Below are positions 33,612 through 42,460 of a stretch of DNA of 64,000 nucleotides, in pieces. Source of the stretch: Marivita sp051859345 (GTDB lineage Bacteria; Pseudomonadota; Alphaproteobacteria; Rhodobacterales; Rhodobacteraceae); assembly GCF_051859345.1 (NCBI RefSeq), contig NZ_JBHYFV010000005.1:110303-174302 (forward strand), written 5' to 3'. How positions within the stretch are numbered: position 1 is the stretch's first letter; every line of letters starts with the position of its first letter. The position numbers and the translations under genes were made by a program. The notes under the pieces are model-generated. The model was not told the origin of the DNA, made no database searches, and saw only the letters and a list, made by a program, of their open reading frames with translations.

Positions 33612-34856
33612 ATGCAAGCGCGCGCCTCCATCTTCACACCAGTCCTGATCGGCGGCTGCATCATCATCATGGTGTCTTTCGCGATCCGGGCAAGCTTTGG
33701 CGTGTTCCAAATCCCCATCGCCGAGGAATTCGGCTGGCTGCGCAGCGAATTCTCTCTTGCCATCGCGATCCAGAATCTGGCTTGGGGAATTGGTCAGCCG
33801 CTCTTCGGCGCGCTTGCCGAAAAGATCGGGGACCGTAAGGCGATCGTCCTTGGCGCGCTGATCTATGCCGCAGGGCTGGTGCTGTCGTCTTTCGCTGTTA
33901 CGCCCACCGCACATCAATTCTACGAAATCTTCGTGGGGTTCGGAGTCGCTGGAACAGGGTTCGGCGTCATTCTTGCTGTGGTAGGTCGGGCCAGTTCCAA
34001 CGAAAACCGCTCCATGAGCCTTGCCATCGCAACGGCAGCTGGCAGCGGCGGTCAGGTTTTTGGCGCACCGATGGCCGAATGGATGTTGACGTTGATGAGC
34101 TGGCAAATGGTGTTCCTGTGGTTCGCCGCCATCATCCTTGCCGTGACGCTTGTTCTTCCCTTCATGCGCTCTCCCGTACCCATCGCCAGCAAGGCCGAAC
34201 TCGAGGAAAGCATGGGCACCATTCTGGTGCGCGCCTTCCGCGATCCATCCTATGCGCTGATCTTCGTTGGCTTTTTCAGCTGCGGTTATCAGCTTGCCTT
34301 CGTCACCGCGCATTTTCCGGCCTTCGTGACCGAACTCTGTGGTCCGATCCAACCCGGTGGTGCGCTTTATGCCGTCGGCATCACGACGACCTCTGCGCTG
34401 GGCGCGGTGTCGATCTCGCTCATCGGGCTGATGAATATCGTCGGCACCCTGGCGGCAGGCTGGGCCGGGAACCGGTGGTCCAAGAAATATCTCCTCGCAG
34501 GCATCTACACGGCCCGCACCATCATTGCCGCGATGTTCATTATGTTCCCGATCACACCCACAACGGTGATCCTGTTCTCCGTCGCAATGGGGTCCCTCTG
34601 GCTTGCCACGGTGCCGCTTACCTCGGGCCTGATCGCGCATATTTACGGGCTGCGCTACATGGGCACGCTGTACGGGATCGTGTTCTTCAGCCACCAGCTT
34701 GGCAGCTTCATGGGCGTCTGGCTTGGAGGGCGGATGTATGACCTTTACGGCGATTACACGCTGGTCTGGTGGATCGGAGTCGGTGTCGGTGCGTTCAGCG
34801 CGATTGTCCACCTGCCGATCCGAGAGGAACGTCAGCCGACACCGCTCGCTGCCTGA
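33612..34856 (+). CDS. MFS transporter
   Basis: A 414-residue protein with twelve hydrophobic segments and the family's loop motif between segments 2 and 3 (ALAEKIGDRKA). It resembles the monocarboxylate/OxlT branch of the major facilitator superfamily. The substrate cannot be fixed from sequence; a carboxylate is the usual assignment. It lies 27 bases after the NlpC/P60 gene, so it may share the transcript of the two peptidases; whether they work together is open. The gene ends in front of paired hairpins and a convergent gene. Confidence 0.85.
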   Translation: MQARASIFTPVLIGGCIIIMVSFAIRASFGVFQIPIAEEFGWLRSEFSLAIAIQNLAWGIGQPLFGALAEKIGDRKAIVLGALIYAAGLVLSSFAVTPTAHQFYEIFVGFGVAGTGFGVILAVVGRASSNENRSMSLAIATAAGSGGQVFGAPMAEWMLTLMSWQMVFLWFAAIILAVTLVLPFMRSPVPIASKAELEESMGTILVRAFRDPSYALIFVGFFSCGYQLAFVTAHFPAFVTELCGPIQPGGALYAVGITTTSALGAVSISLIGLMNIVGTLAAGWAGNRWSKKYLLAGIYTARTIIAAMFIMFPITPTTVILFSVAMGSLWLATVPLTSGLIAHIYGLRYMGTLYGIVFFSHQLGSFMGVWLGGRMYDLYGDYTLVWWIGVGVGAFSAIVHLPIREERQPTPLAA

Positions 34857-34864
34857 CAGGTGCG

Positions 34865-34907
34865 CGTTTCCGTTGACGGAAACGGCAAGATGCGTCGACG
34901 CATCTTG
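34865..34907. repeat. Paired-hairpin intergenic element, copy 1
   Basis: Two hairpins sit back to back between convergent genes. Hairpin A (34865-34884) has core CCGTTGACGG with complementary arms CGTTT/AAACG. Hairpin B (34886-34907) has core GATGCGTCGACGCATC with arms CAA/TTG. Copies 2 (42077-42117) and 3 (49485-49525) repeat both cores with different but still complementary arms. No T-run follows. Position suggests two-way transcript 3' ends. Confidence 0.8.
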
Positions 34908-34916
34908 TTCCCGGCC

Positions 34917-35834
34917 TTACCGCGCCTGCCAGCGATCCAGAATGTAGCGACTGACCATCAGATCCAGATGCGCCCCGCCGCCATTCTTGAACAGCGTGAT
35001 CTCGTCCTCTGATTGCCGTTTGAACGCCGTGAAATCGTAATATTCCGCGACGATATCGCTGGCTGCGATCACACCTCGCGCAATCGGCTCTTTCAGCTCA
35101 CCGATATGTCCAACTGTGGTGTCCAGGGAATCCACGAACACCCGCGACCGCGTCAACGCAACGTCATCCGCCTCCCGCATGTCAGCCCGGTATGCCCCGA
35201 TCAGGTCCAGATGTGTGCCGGGGCGCAGCCAATCGCCCCTTAGAACAGGCGTGGTCGACATGGTCGCACAGGACACGATGTCCGCCTGCGCAACCGCCTC
35301 CGCCAAATCCGGCGCCGCCGTCACATGCCCGAACCGTTCAGCCAAGGCCTGCGCCTTCTCGATTGTCCGGTTCCAGATCAGGAAACTGGCCTGCGGAAAC
35401 GCGGCTGAATACGCGTCGATCAGGGACGTGGCCACTGTGCCCGCGCCAACAATCACGATGGTCTTGCTGTCAGGCCGCGCCAGCCGCCGTGCCGCCAAAA
35501 GACTGTCCCCGGCAGTTTTCCACTTGGTCACAAGGTGAAAGTCGATGATCGCCGACAGTGTCCCGTCGCCATCCGAATAAAGCGACACGCCACCGTTCAC
35601 GACCGGATCTCCCTTGGCCCCGTTGCCTGGAAAGATCGTCGCGGATTTCACGGCGAGCCCAAGCCCGTCAATCCACGCCGCACGATTGAGAAGGGTGTCC
35701 TTGCCCCGGTACAGGAAACTGTCCGCGATCTTGGCTTTGGGCAAATCATGCCCCGCCGCAATTGCATCTGTCACGCCAAGCCAGTTCAACTGTGCCTCAC
35801 CTTCGGCAAACGGAATCATCACGGGTGTCGTCAT
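34917..35834 (-). CDS. Ornithine cyclodeaminase/mu-crystallin family protein
   Basis: A 305-residue NAD(P)-binding protein. The Rossmann motif is VIVGAGTVATSLIDAY near residue 125, with the family end FKNGGGAHLDLMVSRYIL, whose Asp is a catalytic residue. The segment DSLDTTVGHIGELKEP is also typical. Known members deaminate ornithine to proline, reduce imines, or act as ketimine reductases; this one cannot be placed further. Start ATG 35834 overlaps the HAD gene stop by four bases, so it is the last gene of a minus-strand run. Confidence 0.87.
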   Translation of the reverse strand: MTTPVMIPFAEGEAQLNWLGVTDAIAAGHDLPKAKIADSFLYRGKDTLLNRAAWIDGLGLAVKSATIFPGNGAKGDPVVNGGVSLYSDGDGTLSAIIDFHLVTKWKTAGDSLLAARRLARPDSKTIVIVGAGTVATSLIDAYSAAFPQASFLIWNRTIEKAQALAERFGHVTAAPDLAEAVAQADIVSCATMSTTPVLRGDWLRPGTHLDLIGAYRADMREADDVALTRSRVFVDSLDTTVGHIGELKEPIARGVIAASDIVAEYYDFTAFKRQSEDEITLFKNGGGAHLDLMVSRYILDRWQAR

Positions 35835-36433
35835 GGCAAAAGCCCCTCTTTCTGCAATCGGGCGCGGAACCCGGCGGCCCCTTCGAACAGGTGGGTCTGC
35901 CATCCGCGTGCATCGGCGGCCGCGATATTGTCGGCGCGATCATCGGTGAACAACAGCGCCTCGGGCGCAACGCCACAATCGTCTTCGACCCGTCGGAAAA
36001 TCTCGGCCTCGGGTTTGTTCACACCCATATGGCCAGACAGGTAGGTGCGATCAAACTCCACGAGGAACGGATAGACCGGCAGCGCCATCTCGAACGTCCC
36101 GCGCCCGAAATTGGAAAGCGCAAAGACCGGCACATCGCGCGTTTTCAAGTCGCGCAGGATTGTCACGGACGGCGTGATTTCAGGCCCGACCAGATCAAGC
36201 CAGTGATCCCGCCACAACAGGATCTCTGCCGTCCAGTCCGGATTGGCCCGCGCGCAATCCTGCACGATTGTGGCAAGGTCTCCGCCACGGTCCACTGCCT
36301 CGTGCATCTGGTGCAAATCCACCTCTGCAAACAAGGCCTTGCGCCGTTCCGCGCCAAGCGTTGCGTCAAAGAACCGTTCCGGGTTCCATTCAATCAGGAC
36401 ATTGCCGATGTCGAACACCACCGCGCGGATCAT
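35831..36433 (-). CDS. HAD family hydrolase, YihX-like
   Basis: A 200-residue haloacid-dehalogenase phosphatase. Motif I is FDIGNVL with the nucleophile Asp; as in E. coli YihX, the second Asp of DxD is Gly. Motif II is ALSNFG, motif III a Lys in VNKPEAEIF, and motif IV LLFTDDRADN. The C1 cap lies between motifs I and II. YihX removes phosphate from glucose 1-phosphate; the substrate here may differ. It overlaps its neighbours on both sides by four bases, and is therefore translated with the DUF188 and ornithine-cyclodeaminase genes. Confidence 0.88.
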   Translation of the reverse strand: MIRAVVFDIGNVLIEWNPERFFDATLGAERRKALFAEVDLHQMHEAVDRGGDLATIVQDCARANPDWTAEILLWRDHWLDLVGPEITPSVTILRDLKTRDVPVFALSNFGRGTFEMALPVYPFLVEFDRTYLSGHMGVNKPEAEIFRRVEDDCGVAPEALLFTDDRADNIAAADARGWQTHLFEGAAGFRARLQKEGLLP

Positions 36434-36891
36434 TGCGGGGTCTCCCGCGCTGCCGCCCGCATCTCACGCTCCAAGGCCTCGAGGAACCGCGACCGGTCCG
36501 CCTTCGAAAACGCTTTGCCACCGCCCTGCCGAAACGGGTCCGCCGCCCGCAGGTCGGTCATCAGGTCGCGCGTCGCCAGCACCTGCCCGATATTGCGCGC
36601 ATCGAGCCGCTCGCCATTGTGCTTGAGCACGCGCGCTCCGTTCTCGACACAGCGTGCCGCCAGCGGAATATCTCCGGTGATCACGACATCCCCACGCCCG
36701 GCTCGATCCGCGATCCACATATCGGCCACGTCCGGCCCATCGGGCACGACAACCACCTCGACATATGGATTTTCCGACAGTCGCAACCCGCCATTCGACA
36801 CAAGATACATCTGTGCCTTGTGCCGCGTCGCCACGCGTTCCGCCTCCCCCTTCACCGGGCAGGCGTCGGCATCGACGAAAAGCCGGGTCAC
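36430..36891 (-). CDS. YaiI/YqxD family protein (DUF188)
   Basis: A 153-residue protein starting MTRLFVDADACPVK, the diagnostic DADACPVK block of DUF188. The fold is PIN-like, with aspartates also in GDVVITGDIPLA; nuclease activity is predicted for the family but not established. The start is GTG at 36891, overlapping the FghA stop in a GTGA, and the stop overlaps the HAD gene start. It is the middle of the minus-strand run from FghA to the ornithine cyclodeaminase family gene. Confidence 0.9.
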   Translation of the reverse strand: MTRLFVDADACPVKGEAERVATRHKAQMYLVSNGGLRLSENPYVEVVVVPDGPDVADMWIADRAGRGDVVITGDIPLAARCVENGARVLKHNGERLDARNIGQVLATRDLMTDLRAADPFRQGGGKAFSKADRSRFLEALEREMRAAARETPQ

Positions 36892-37718
36892 AGCCCAAGC
36901 GCGTCGGCGTGGAACGCGATGTGGTCGGGGATAAAGGTCGAGACAAAGAAATACGAATGATCGTAGCCCTTTTGCATCCGGAACACCCCGTCCTGACGCC
37001 GTGCTGCCATCGCATGAGACAGCACCTCGGGCTTCAGTAACTCTAGAAACTGATCCGATCCGCCCTGATCCACCAACACGGGCCCATCAAACCCGACCAC
37101 CTGCATCTGAACCGTCGCATCATGTCTGGCCCATGCGCCTTCATCGGACCCCAGATACGCTGACAACTGCTTGCGACCCCAATCGCTTTGGCTCGGATTG
37201 GCAATCGGCGCAAAGGCCGATACCGACGCAAACCGCCCCGGAAGGGCCATCGCAAGCGTCAACGCGCCATGGCCACCCATCGAATGCCCGGTGATCGCCT
37301 GCCGATCCAGATCAATCGCGAACTCGGCTCCCAACAGCGCGGGCAACTCGGTTGCCACATAGTCCCACATTTGGAAATGCGGCGCCCAAGGGTCTTGTGT
37401 CGCGTTCACATAGAACCCCGCACCCTTGCCAAGATCATACGCCTCGTCATCTGCCACACCTTCACCGCGCGGCGACGTGTCGGGAAACACCACGGCCATG
37501 CCCGCCTCTGCGGCAAACCCCTGCGCCGCCGCCTTGGTCATCGCGTTTTCATGTGTGCAGGTCAGCCCCGACAGATACCACAGCACCGGAACCGGCCTGT
37601 CCTTGGCTGCTGGCGGCAGGTAAAGACCAAAGGTCATGTCACACCCGCAGGCCTCGGACGCATGGGAATACACACCCTGTACTCCCCCAAAGCACAAATT
37701 CTCTGAAACGGTTTCCAT
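36888..37718 (-). CDS. fghA: S-formylglutathione hydrolase
   Basis: A 276-residue alpha/beta hydrolase. The nucleophile is the Ser of GHSMGGHGA, with LSGLTCTHENA as the oxyanion region and QGGSDQFL and YDHSYFF giving the Asp and His. It frees formate and glutathione from S-formylglutathione, the second step of glutathione-dependent formaldehyde oxidation. No formaldehyde dehydrogenase gene lies in the window. AAGGGAG precedes ATG 37718. Formate produced here links to the fdhD and molybdenum genes only by inference. Confidence 0.95.
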   Translation of the reverse strand: METVSENLCFGGVQGVYSHASEACGCDMTFGLYLPPAAKDRPVPVLWYLSGLTCTHENAMTKAAAQGFAAEAGMAVVFPDTSPRGEGVADDEAYDLGKGAGFYVNATQDPWAPHFQMWDYVATELPALLGAEFAIDLDRQAITGHSMGGHGALTLAMALPGRFASVSAFAPIANPSQSDWGRKQLSAYLGSDEGAWARHDATVQMQVVGFDGPVLVDQGGSDQFLELLKPEVLSHAMAARRQDGVFRMQKGYDHSYFFVSTFIPDHIAFHADALGL

Positions 37719-37731
37719 GGCGCTCCCTTTC

Positions 37732-38658
37732 TTAAACCAAAACCTTCGAGATCACGAACGACACTGTCACAATGCTCAGCGCGGTCGAGATCAGAATGGC
37801 CGCCGACACCCGTTGCGGGGCCACGTTGTAATGCTGCGCAAGGATGAACACGTTGCCCGCAACAGGCAAGGCGGCAGCGGCCACGACGACACCCGCCTTG
37901 TAGGGATCTGCCGGGAACAGGATATAGACCCCGACTGCCACCAGCGCCGGATGGACCACCAGTTTGCAGAAACTCAGCCAGCCCGCGATGTTCAGCCGCT
38001 CTGCCGATTTGCTGGCCAGTGATGCCCCGATGGCGAACAGCGCGCCGGGAGTGGCGGCCGCGCCGAGGATGGACAGGAACTGGTTCACCGGCTCGGGGAT
38101 CGGCACGCCGGTGGACGACACCATGAACCCCGCCACAATCGCCACGATCATCGGGTTCTTGAGAAGGCCCACCCCAACGGTCTTGAAGATTGTCAAGGAC
38201 ATGCGCCCTTCGCGGGATCCGACGATCAGGATCACGATCAGCGACGAAAAAACAACAAGATCAATGGTCAGGGCCAATATGATCGGCCCAACCGCCTCTT
38301 GCCCCATCAGCAGCGCCAGCATCGGCACACCCAGAAAGCCGGTGTTGCCAATGGCCGCAACCTGCCCCTCGAAAGCGGCGGTTTCGGTGTTCATCCCCCG
38401 CAGGAACCCCACCGCCATACCGATGCCATAGACAAAGGCGGTGCCCCACAGATACCCCGCCGCGATCCGCCAGTCGAAAATCTCGGCAATCGACAGGTTG
38501 GCCGAAAACCGGAACAACATGGCCGACAGCGCGAAATAGAACACGAACTTGGTCAGGTAGGCCGTCGCTTCGGGCGTGAAAAACCCGGTCTTCCCCGCGC
38601 CGTAACCTACGGCGATCAGGGCAAAAAACGGCACAGTCTGAAGGAAAATATCCAGCAT
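37732..38658 (-). CDS. AEC family (auxin efflux carrier-like) transporter
   Basis: A 308-residue membrane protein with about ten hydrophobic segments in two five-helix halves and a polar central loop near residue 160. Blocks IGNTGFLGVPML and LPVAGNVFILAQHY are typical of bacterial AEC transporters such as MleP-like malate or amino-acid carriers. Substrate unknown. It lies 13 bases upstream of fghA on the same strand, so it is likely co-transcribed, perhaps as the first gene of the run. Confidence 0.87.
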   Translation of the reverse strand: MLDIFLQTVPFFALIAVGYGAGKTGFFTPEATAYLTKFVFYFALSAMLFRFSANLSIAEIFDWRIAAGYLWGTAFVYGIGMAVGFLRGMNTETAAFEGQVAAIGNTGFLGVPMLALLMGQEAVGPIILALTIDLVVFSSLIVILIVGSREGRMSLTIFKTVGVGLLKNPMIVAIVAGFMVSSTGVPIPEPVNQFLSILGAAATPGALFAIGASLASKSAERLNIAGWLSFCKLVVHPALVAVGVYILFPADPYKAGVVVAAAALPVAGNVFILAQHYNVAPQRVSAAILISTALSIVTVSFVISKVLV

Positions 38659-38795
38659 ATGTGCTGTGTTATCACGCGGGGGGGCGGGGTCAATCTCGAC
38701 AGGGTTCTGTTACCCACCTATATTTTCCGTAGGTGTAGAAATCTTGTCGGGACGCTTGGATGGTACTGCAAGAACAATCCATCGCCGACGACTAG

Positions 38796-38921
38796 ATGCG
38801 CGCGGAAATCGCGAAACTTGTCGCGGAAACATCTGAAAACACCCAGAACATGAAGTATCGATTCTGGGTGTTAATGGCCGCATATGTCGGCGCGGTCGGT
38901 ATTTTGTTCAAGTTTTTCTGA
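38796..38921 (+). CDS. 41-residue membrane protein (small ORF)
   Basis: The frame encodes 41 residues: a charged amphipathic helix (MRAEIAKLVAETSENTQNM), then a single membrane segment (WVLMAAYVGAVGILF) and a KFF end. This is the layout of the small 'EIAKL.AE..' coiled-coil plus membrane-anchor proteins that sit near prophage and toxin-antitoxin genes in proteobacteria. The start follows directly after TAG 38793-38795; an 11-codon frame at 38760-38795 in the same phase lies upstream, so the gene may be a truncated or amber-interrupted longer one. The whole 38659-38980 gap is otherwise empty. The coding claim is moderate because there is no strong ribosome binding site. Confidence 0.5.
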   Translation: MRAEIAKLVAETSENTQNMKYRFWVLMAAYVGAVGILFKFF

Positions 38922-38980
38922 CCGCAGCGCACCCGAAAACCCCGTAGAAGAATCGCAACCCGCATGCTACATCTCGTGGC

Positions 38981-40825
38981 ATGAACTCCCACGCACCCAA
39001 GATACGCGCCTCAATTCAACCGCTTGAGGAAAGCGCCATCAACCGCATCGCAGCGGGCGAGGTGGTGGAACGCCCTGCCTCCGCCGTCAAGGAATTGGTG
39101 GAAAACGCCGTCGACGCCGGGGCCACACGGATCGACGTGGCCATTGCCGATGGCGGCAAGACCCTGATCCGCGTTACTGACGATGGCTGCGGCATCCCAC
39201 CCGAAGAGCTCCCCTTGGCGCTGGCCCGCCATGCGACGTCCAAGATCGACGGGTCGGATTTGCTCAACATCCACAGCTTCGGCTTTCGCGGTGAAGCACT
39301 GGCCTCTCTGGGGGCGGTCGGACGCCTGACCCTGACGAGCCGGGCCGAGGGGTATGACGCCGCCGAACTGTCCGTCACAGGCGGCAAACCCGATCCGGTC
39401 AAACCGGCGGCCCTGTCCAAGGGTACTGTCGTCATCCTGCGCAACCTGTTCTTCGCGACGCCCGCGCGTCTGAAATTCCTCCGTTCGGATCGGGCCGAGA
39501 TGCAGGCGATCTCGGATGTCCTGAAACGTCTTGCGATGGCCGAACCGTCGGTCAGCTTTACCCTGCGCGATGTGTCGGGCGGTGGCGAAGGTCGTGTGAC
39601 CCTCCGCGCCGACGCGGTGAGCGGCGATCTGTTCGACGCGTTGCGCGGTCGCTTGGGGCAGGTCATGGGCCGCGAGTTCATCGACAACGCCGTCGCCATC
39701 GACGCCGAGCGCGAGGACATCCGCCTTACCGGGTTGGCCGGCTTGCCGACCTATTCGCGCGGTGCCGCCGTGGCGCAGTTCCTGTTCGTCAACGGACGAC
39801 CCGTGCGCGACAAGCTTCTGATCGGCGCGCTGCGGGGGGCTTATGCCGACTTTCTCAGCCGAGACCGTCACCCGGCGGTGGCGCTGTTCATCGACTGCGA
39901 TCCGCACAAGGTGGATGTGAACGTGCATCCCGCGAAATCCGAGGTGCGCTTCCGCGAACCGGGCCTTGTGCGCGGTCTGATCGTGTCTGCCCTGCGCCAC
40001 GCCTTGGCCGAGGCAGGGCACCGGGCGTCCACCACCGTTGCAGGCGCAACGCTGGGCGCGATGCGTCCCGAGGCACCACAGGGTCAACCACGCATCTACC
40101 AGATGGACCGCCCGAGTTTCGCTGCGAAACAGTCCGCCTATCAGGCGCAGGCACCGGGCTTTGCCGACATGCAGTCCACCTATTCGGGTCGCGTGGTCGA
40201 GGTCGAAGAGGGTTCGCAAGAGACCGATGCGACGCCCCGCCAAGCCCTGCCGCTCGGTGCCGCGCGGGGTCAGGTGCATGAGAATTACATCATCGCCCAG
40301 ACCGAGGATGGCATCGTGATCGTCGATCAACACGCGGCGCATGAACGTCTGGTCTATGAGAAACTCAAAACCCAGATGGCGCAGAACGGCGTGCCTGCAC
40401 AGGCGCTTCTGATTCCCGATGTGGTCGAGATGAGTGAGAGCGACAGCGCGCGCTTGCTCGACATCGCGGACGACCTCACCCGCATGGGATTGACCATCGA
40501 ACCCTTCGGCAACGGTGCAGTTGTCGTCCGCGAAACCCCTGCCATTTTGGGCGAAGTCAACGCCGATGCCCTGCTGCGCGACATCCTCGACGAGCTCGAC
40601 GACCAAGGCCAAGCCCGCGCCGTGCAGGACCGGATCGAAGCGATCCTGTCCCGCGTCGCCTGTCATGGCTCCATCCGCTCGGGCCGCCAGATGCGCGCCG
40701 AAGAGATGAACGCCCTGCTCCGCGAGATGGAAGCGACGCCCTATTCCGGCCAGTGCAATCACGGCCGCCCCACTTATGTTGAACTCAAGTTGAGCGACAT
40801 TGAACGACTGTTTGGCCGCACATGA
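38981..40825 (+). CDS. mutL: DNA mismatch repair protein MutL
   Basis: A 614-residue protein with the GHKL ATPase at the N terminus (RIAAGEVVERPASAVKELVE with the catalytic Glu, DDGCGI, FGFRGEAL). The C-terminal part has the endonuclease motif DQHAAHERLVYE (Asp449 by count), so this is a nicking MutL rather than an E. coli-type one, plus ACHGSIRSG and CNHGRPT metal-site blocks. It couples mismatch recognition by MutS to strand incision. The 4-base overlap with rmuC suggests co-expression. Confidence 0.97.
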   Translation: MNSHAPKIRASIQPLEESAINRIAAGEVVERPASAVKELVENAVDAGATRIDVAIADGGKTLIRVTDDGCGIPPEELPLALARHATSKIDGSDLLNIHSFGFRGEALASLGAVGRLTLTSRAEGYDAAELSVTGGKPDPVKPAALSKGTVVILRNLFFATPARLKFLRSDRAEMQAISDVLKRLAMAEPSVSFTLRDVSGGGEGRVTLRADAVSGDLFDALRGRLGQVMGREFIDNAVAIDAEREDIRLTGLAGLPTYSRGAAVAQFLFVNGRPVRDKLLIGALRGAYADFLSRDRHPAVALFIDCDPHKVDVNVHPAKSEVRFREPGLVRGLIVSALRHALAEAGHRASTTVAGATLGAMRPEAPQGQPRIYQMDRPSFAAKQSAYQAQAPGFADMQSTYSGRVVEVEEGSQETDATPRQALPLGAARGQVHENYIIAQTEDGIVIVDQHAAHERLVYEKLKTQMAQNGVPAQALLIPDVVEMSESDSARLLDIADDLTRMGLTIEPFGNGAVVVRETPAILGEVNADALLRDILDELDDQGQARAVQDRIEAILSRVACHGSIRSGRQMRAEEMNALLREMEATPYSGQCNHGRPTYVELKLSDIERLFGRT

Positions 40826-41988
40826 TCCAGATTGGCGACCTCATTCTTGACCTGAGCGATCCGGTCATCCTTCTCGCTTTGGTCTTGGGCGGGCTGGTGT
40901 TTGTGCTGCTTATCATGTCGCTCATGTCCGCCCGTCGCGCTGCGAAACTGAGTGAGCCGCTGGTGTACCAACTGGCGCAGGTGGGACAACGGGTGCAGAG
41001 CCTCAGCGATGGTCAGGAACGGCTGTCCGGTGGCCTGACCCATGTGTCCGAGGCACAGGCGCAAAGCCAGACCGCGATGCTGCAATTGATGGAGCGGAGG
41101 CTGGCGCAGGTGCAAAGCCAGATGAACGAGAACCTGCACGGCTCGGCGCGCAACACGGCGCAGTCGCTTGGAGAGTTGCAGCAAAGGCTCAAAAGCATCG
41201 ACAAGGCGCAAGAGAACATCACCAAGCTGTCGGGCGACGTGCTGTCGCTTCAGGACATCCTGTCTAACAAGCAGACGCGCGGGGCCTTCGGGGAAATCCA
41301 GTTGACGGATATTGTCGGCAAGGCGCTGCCCAAGGACAGCTACACGCTGCAAGCGACCCTGTCGAACGGCAAAAGGGCGGATTGCCTGATCCACCTGCCG
41401 AACCCGCCGGGGCCAATCGCGATCGACAGCAAGTTTCCCTTGGAAGCCTACGAACAACTTCGCCGTGCCGAGACCCAGGAACAACTGAATCGCGCGGCGC
41501 AGCAGCTTCGGCTTTCGCTGCGAAAGCACATCAAGGACATCTCGGAACGCTACATCATCGAAGGCGAGACTGCCGATGGCGCGCTGATGTTCCTGCCCTC
41601 CGAGGCGGTTTATGCGGAACTGCACGCCAATTTCCCCGAAGTGGTGCGCGACGGCTTTGCGGCGCGGGTGTGGATCGTTTCGCCGACCACCTGCATGGCG
41701 ACGCTGAACACGATGCGGGCGATCCTCAAGGACGCGCGGATGCAGGAACAGGCGGGGGCGATCCGCAAGGAACTGGGGTTGCTGTACGCGGATGTGGACC
41801 GTCTGGGCAGTCGGGTGGAAAATCTCGACCGGCATTTCGGGCAGGCGGCCAAGGACATCGCGGATATCAAGATCAGCGCGGACAAGGCAGGACGGCGGGC
41901 GCGGCGGCTGGACAATTTCGACTTCGAGGAATTGGCCAAGGACGACCCCACGCCGGTGGTGCGTCTGGCCAAGCCGCCAGGCGAATAG
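40822..41988 (+). CDS. rmuC: DNA recombination protein RmuC
   Basis: A 388-residue protein: one N-terminal membrane segment (residues about 15-35), a long coiled-coil to residue 140, then the RmuC nuclease-like core with TRGAFGEIQL, IDSKFPLEAYEQL and LMFLPSEAVYAEL. RmuC limits DNA inversions at short repeats and is thought to be a restriction-endonuclease-like nuclease. It begins inside the last codons of mutL (ATGA). A pair of hairpins and other palindromes follow. Confidence 0.94.
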   Translation: MIQIGDLILDLSDPVILLALVLGGLVFVLLIMSLMSARRAAKLSEPLVYQLAQVGQRVQSLSDGQERLSGGLTHVSEAQAQSQTAMLQLMERRLAQVQSQMNENLHGSARNTAQSLGELQQRLKSIDKAQENITKLSGDVLSLQDILSNKQTRGAFGEIQLTDIVGKALPKDSYTLQATLSNGKRADCLIHLPNPPGPIAIDSKFPLEAYEQLRRAETQEQLNRAAQQLRLSLRKHIKDISERYIIEGETADGALMFLPSEAVYAELHANFPEVVRDGFAARVWIVSPTTCMATLNTMRAILKDARMQEQAGAIRKELGLLYADVDRLGSRVENLDRHFGQAAKDIADIKISADKAGRRARRLDNFDFEELAKDDPTPVVRLAKPPGE

Positions 41989-42007
41989 GTCAGCACAGTC
42001 CCCCTTT

Positions 42008-42025
42008 TGTTTCGCGTGCGAAACA
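42008..42025. other. Palindromic hairpin downstream of rmuC
   Basis: TGTTTCGCGTGCGAAACA (42008-42025) is an 8-bp perfect inverted repeat with a two-base centre, 19 bases after the rmuC stop and 51 bases before paired-hairpin copy 2. It differs from the cores of those elements. It adds to the 3'-end structures in this convergent gap. Confidence 0.6.
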
Positions 42026-42076
42026 TTGGGTCCGCTTCGGCCCCTTTAACGCTTTATTGACAGTCGACATGGGCGA

Positions 42077-42117
42077 CGATGCGTAGACGCATCGACATTC
42101 TCCGTTGACGGAGAATG
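42077..42117. repeat. Paired-hairpin intergenic element, copy 2
   Basis: Hairpin B comes first here: core GATGCGTAGACGCATC with arms C/G (42077-42094). Hairpin A follows: core CCGTTGACGG with arms CATTCT/AGAATG (42096-42117). The order is reversed relative to copy 1, and every arm difference is matched on the other side. The element lies between the convergent rmuC and DUF6356 genes. Confidence 0.8.
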
Positions 42118-42125
42118 GCCCGGTG

Positions 42126-42347
42126 TCAGTGGCGGCGCTCTATCTCAGCGTGCAGCTGCTTGAGAATGGTGCTGGCCGTCGTCTTGCACAGCGCCGGAAC
42201 GACTGCATGGATCAGCGCGGCACTGGCGGCCACAGACAGCCAGAAGGCAAACCCGGCAGCAAAGCGCATGTGTTCGAAATAGGTTTCATCCACCGTTTCC
42301 GGGTGGGCCAGAAAGACTTTGTGCAGAAATGAACTTGTGTCAGCCAT
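42126..42347 (-). CDS. DUF6356 family protein
   Basis: A 73-residue protein with FLAHPETVDETYFEHM and a membrane segment (FAAGFAFWLSVAASAALIHAVVP) ending in the ASTILKQLHAEI stretch. This pattern matches the small DUF6356 proteins of alphaproteobacteria, probable inner-membrane proteins of unknown role. ATG 42347 is used; 14 extra residues upstream to 42389 lack the family pattern. It is divergent from the Lrp gene 113 bases away. Confidence 0.72.
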   Translation of the reverse strand: MADTSSFLHKVFLAHPETVDETYFEHMRFAAGFAFWLSVAASAALIHAVVPALCKTTASTILKQLHAEIERRH

Positions 42348-42460
42348 CGGTCCGGCCCTTTCGAAATTGCGTTCTGTAAGTGCAGTCAAAATGACAGCTA
42401 ATACTGGCGCTTTCTTCCCAAATTTGTTACGCTCTACGCGGATTATTGGGAAAAATTCTC

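Noticed and set aside
39011..40762. A 583-codon minus-strand frame opposite mutL.
   Set aside because: Antisense shadow of mutL; His/Gln/Arg-rich composition without domain pattern.
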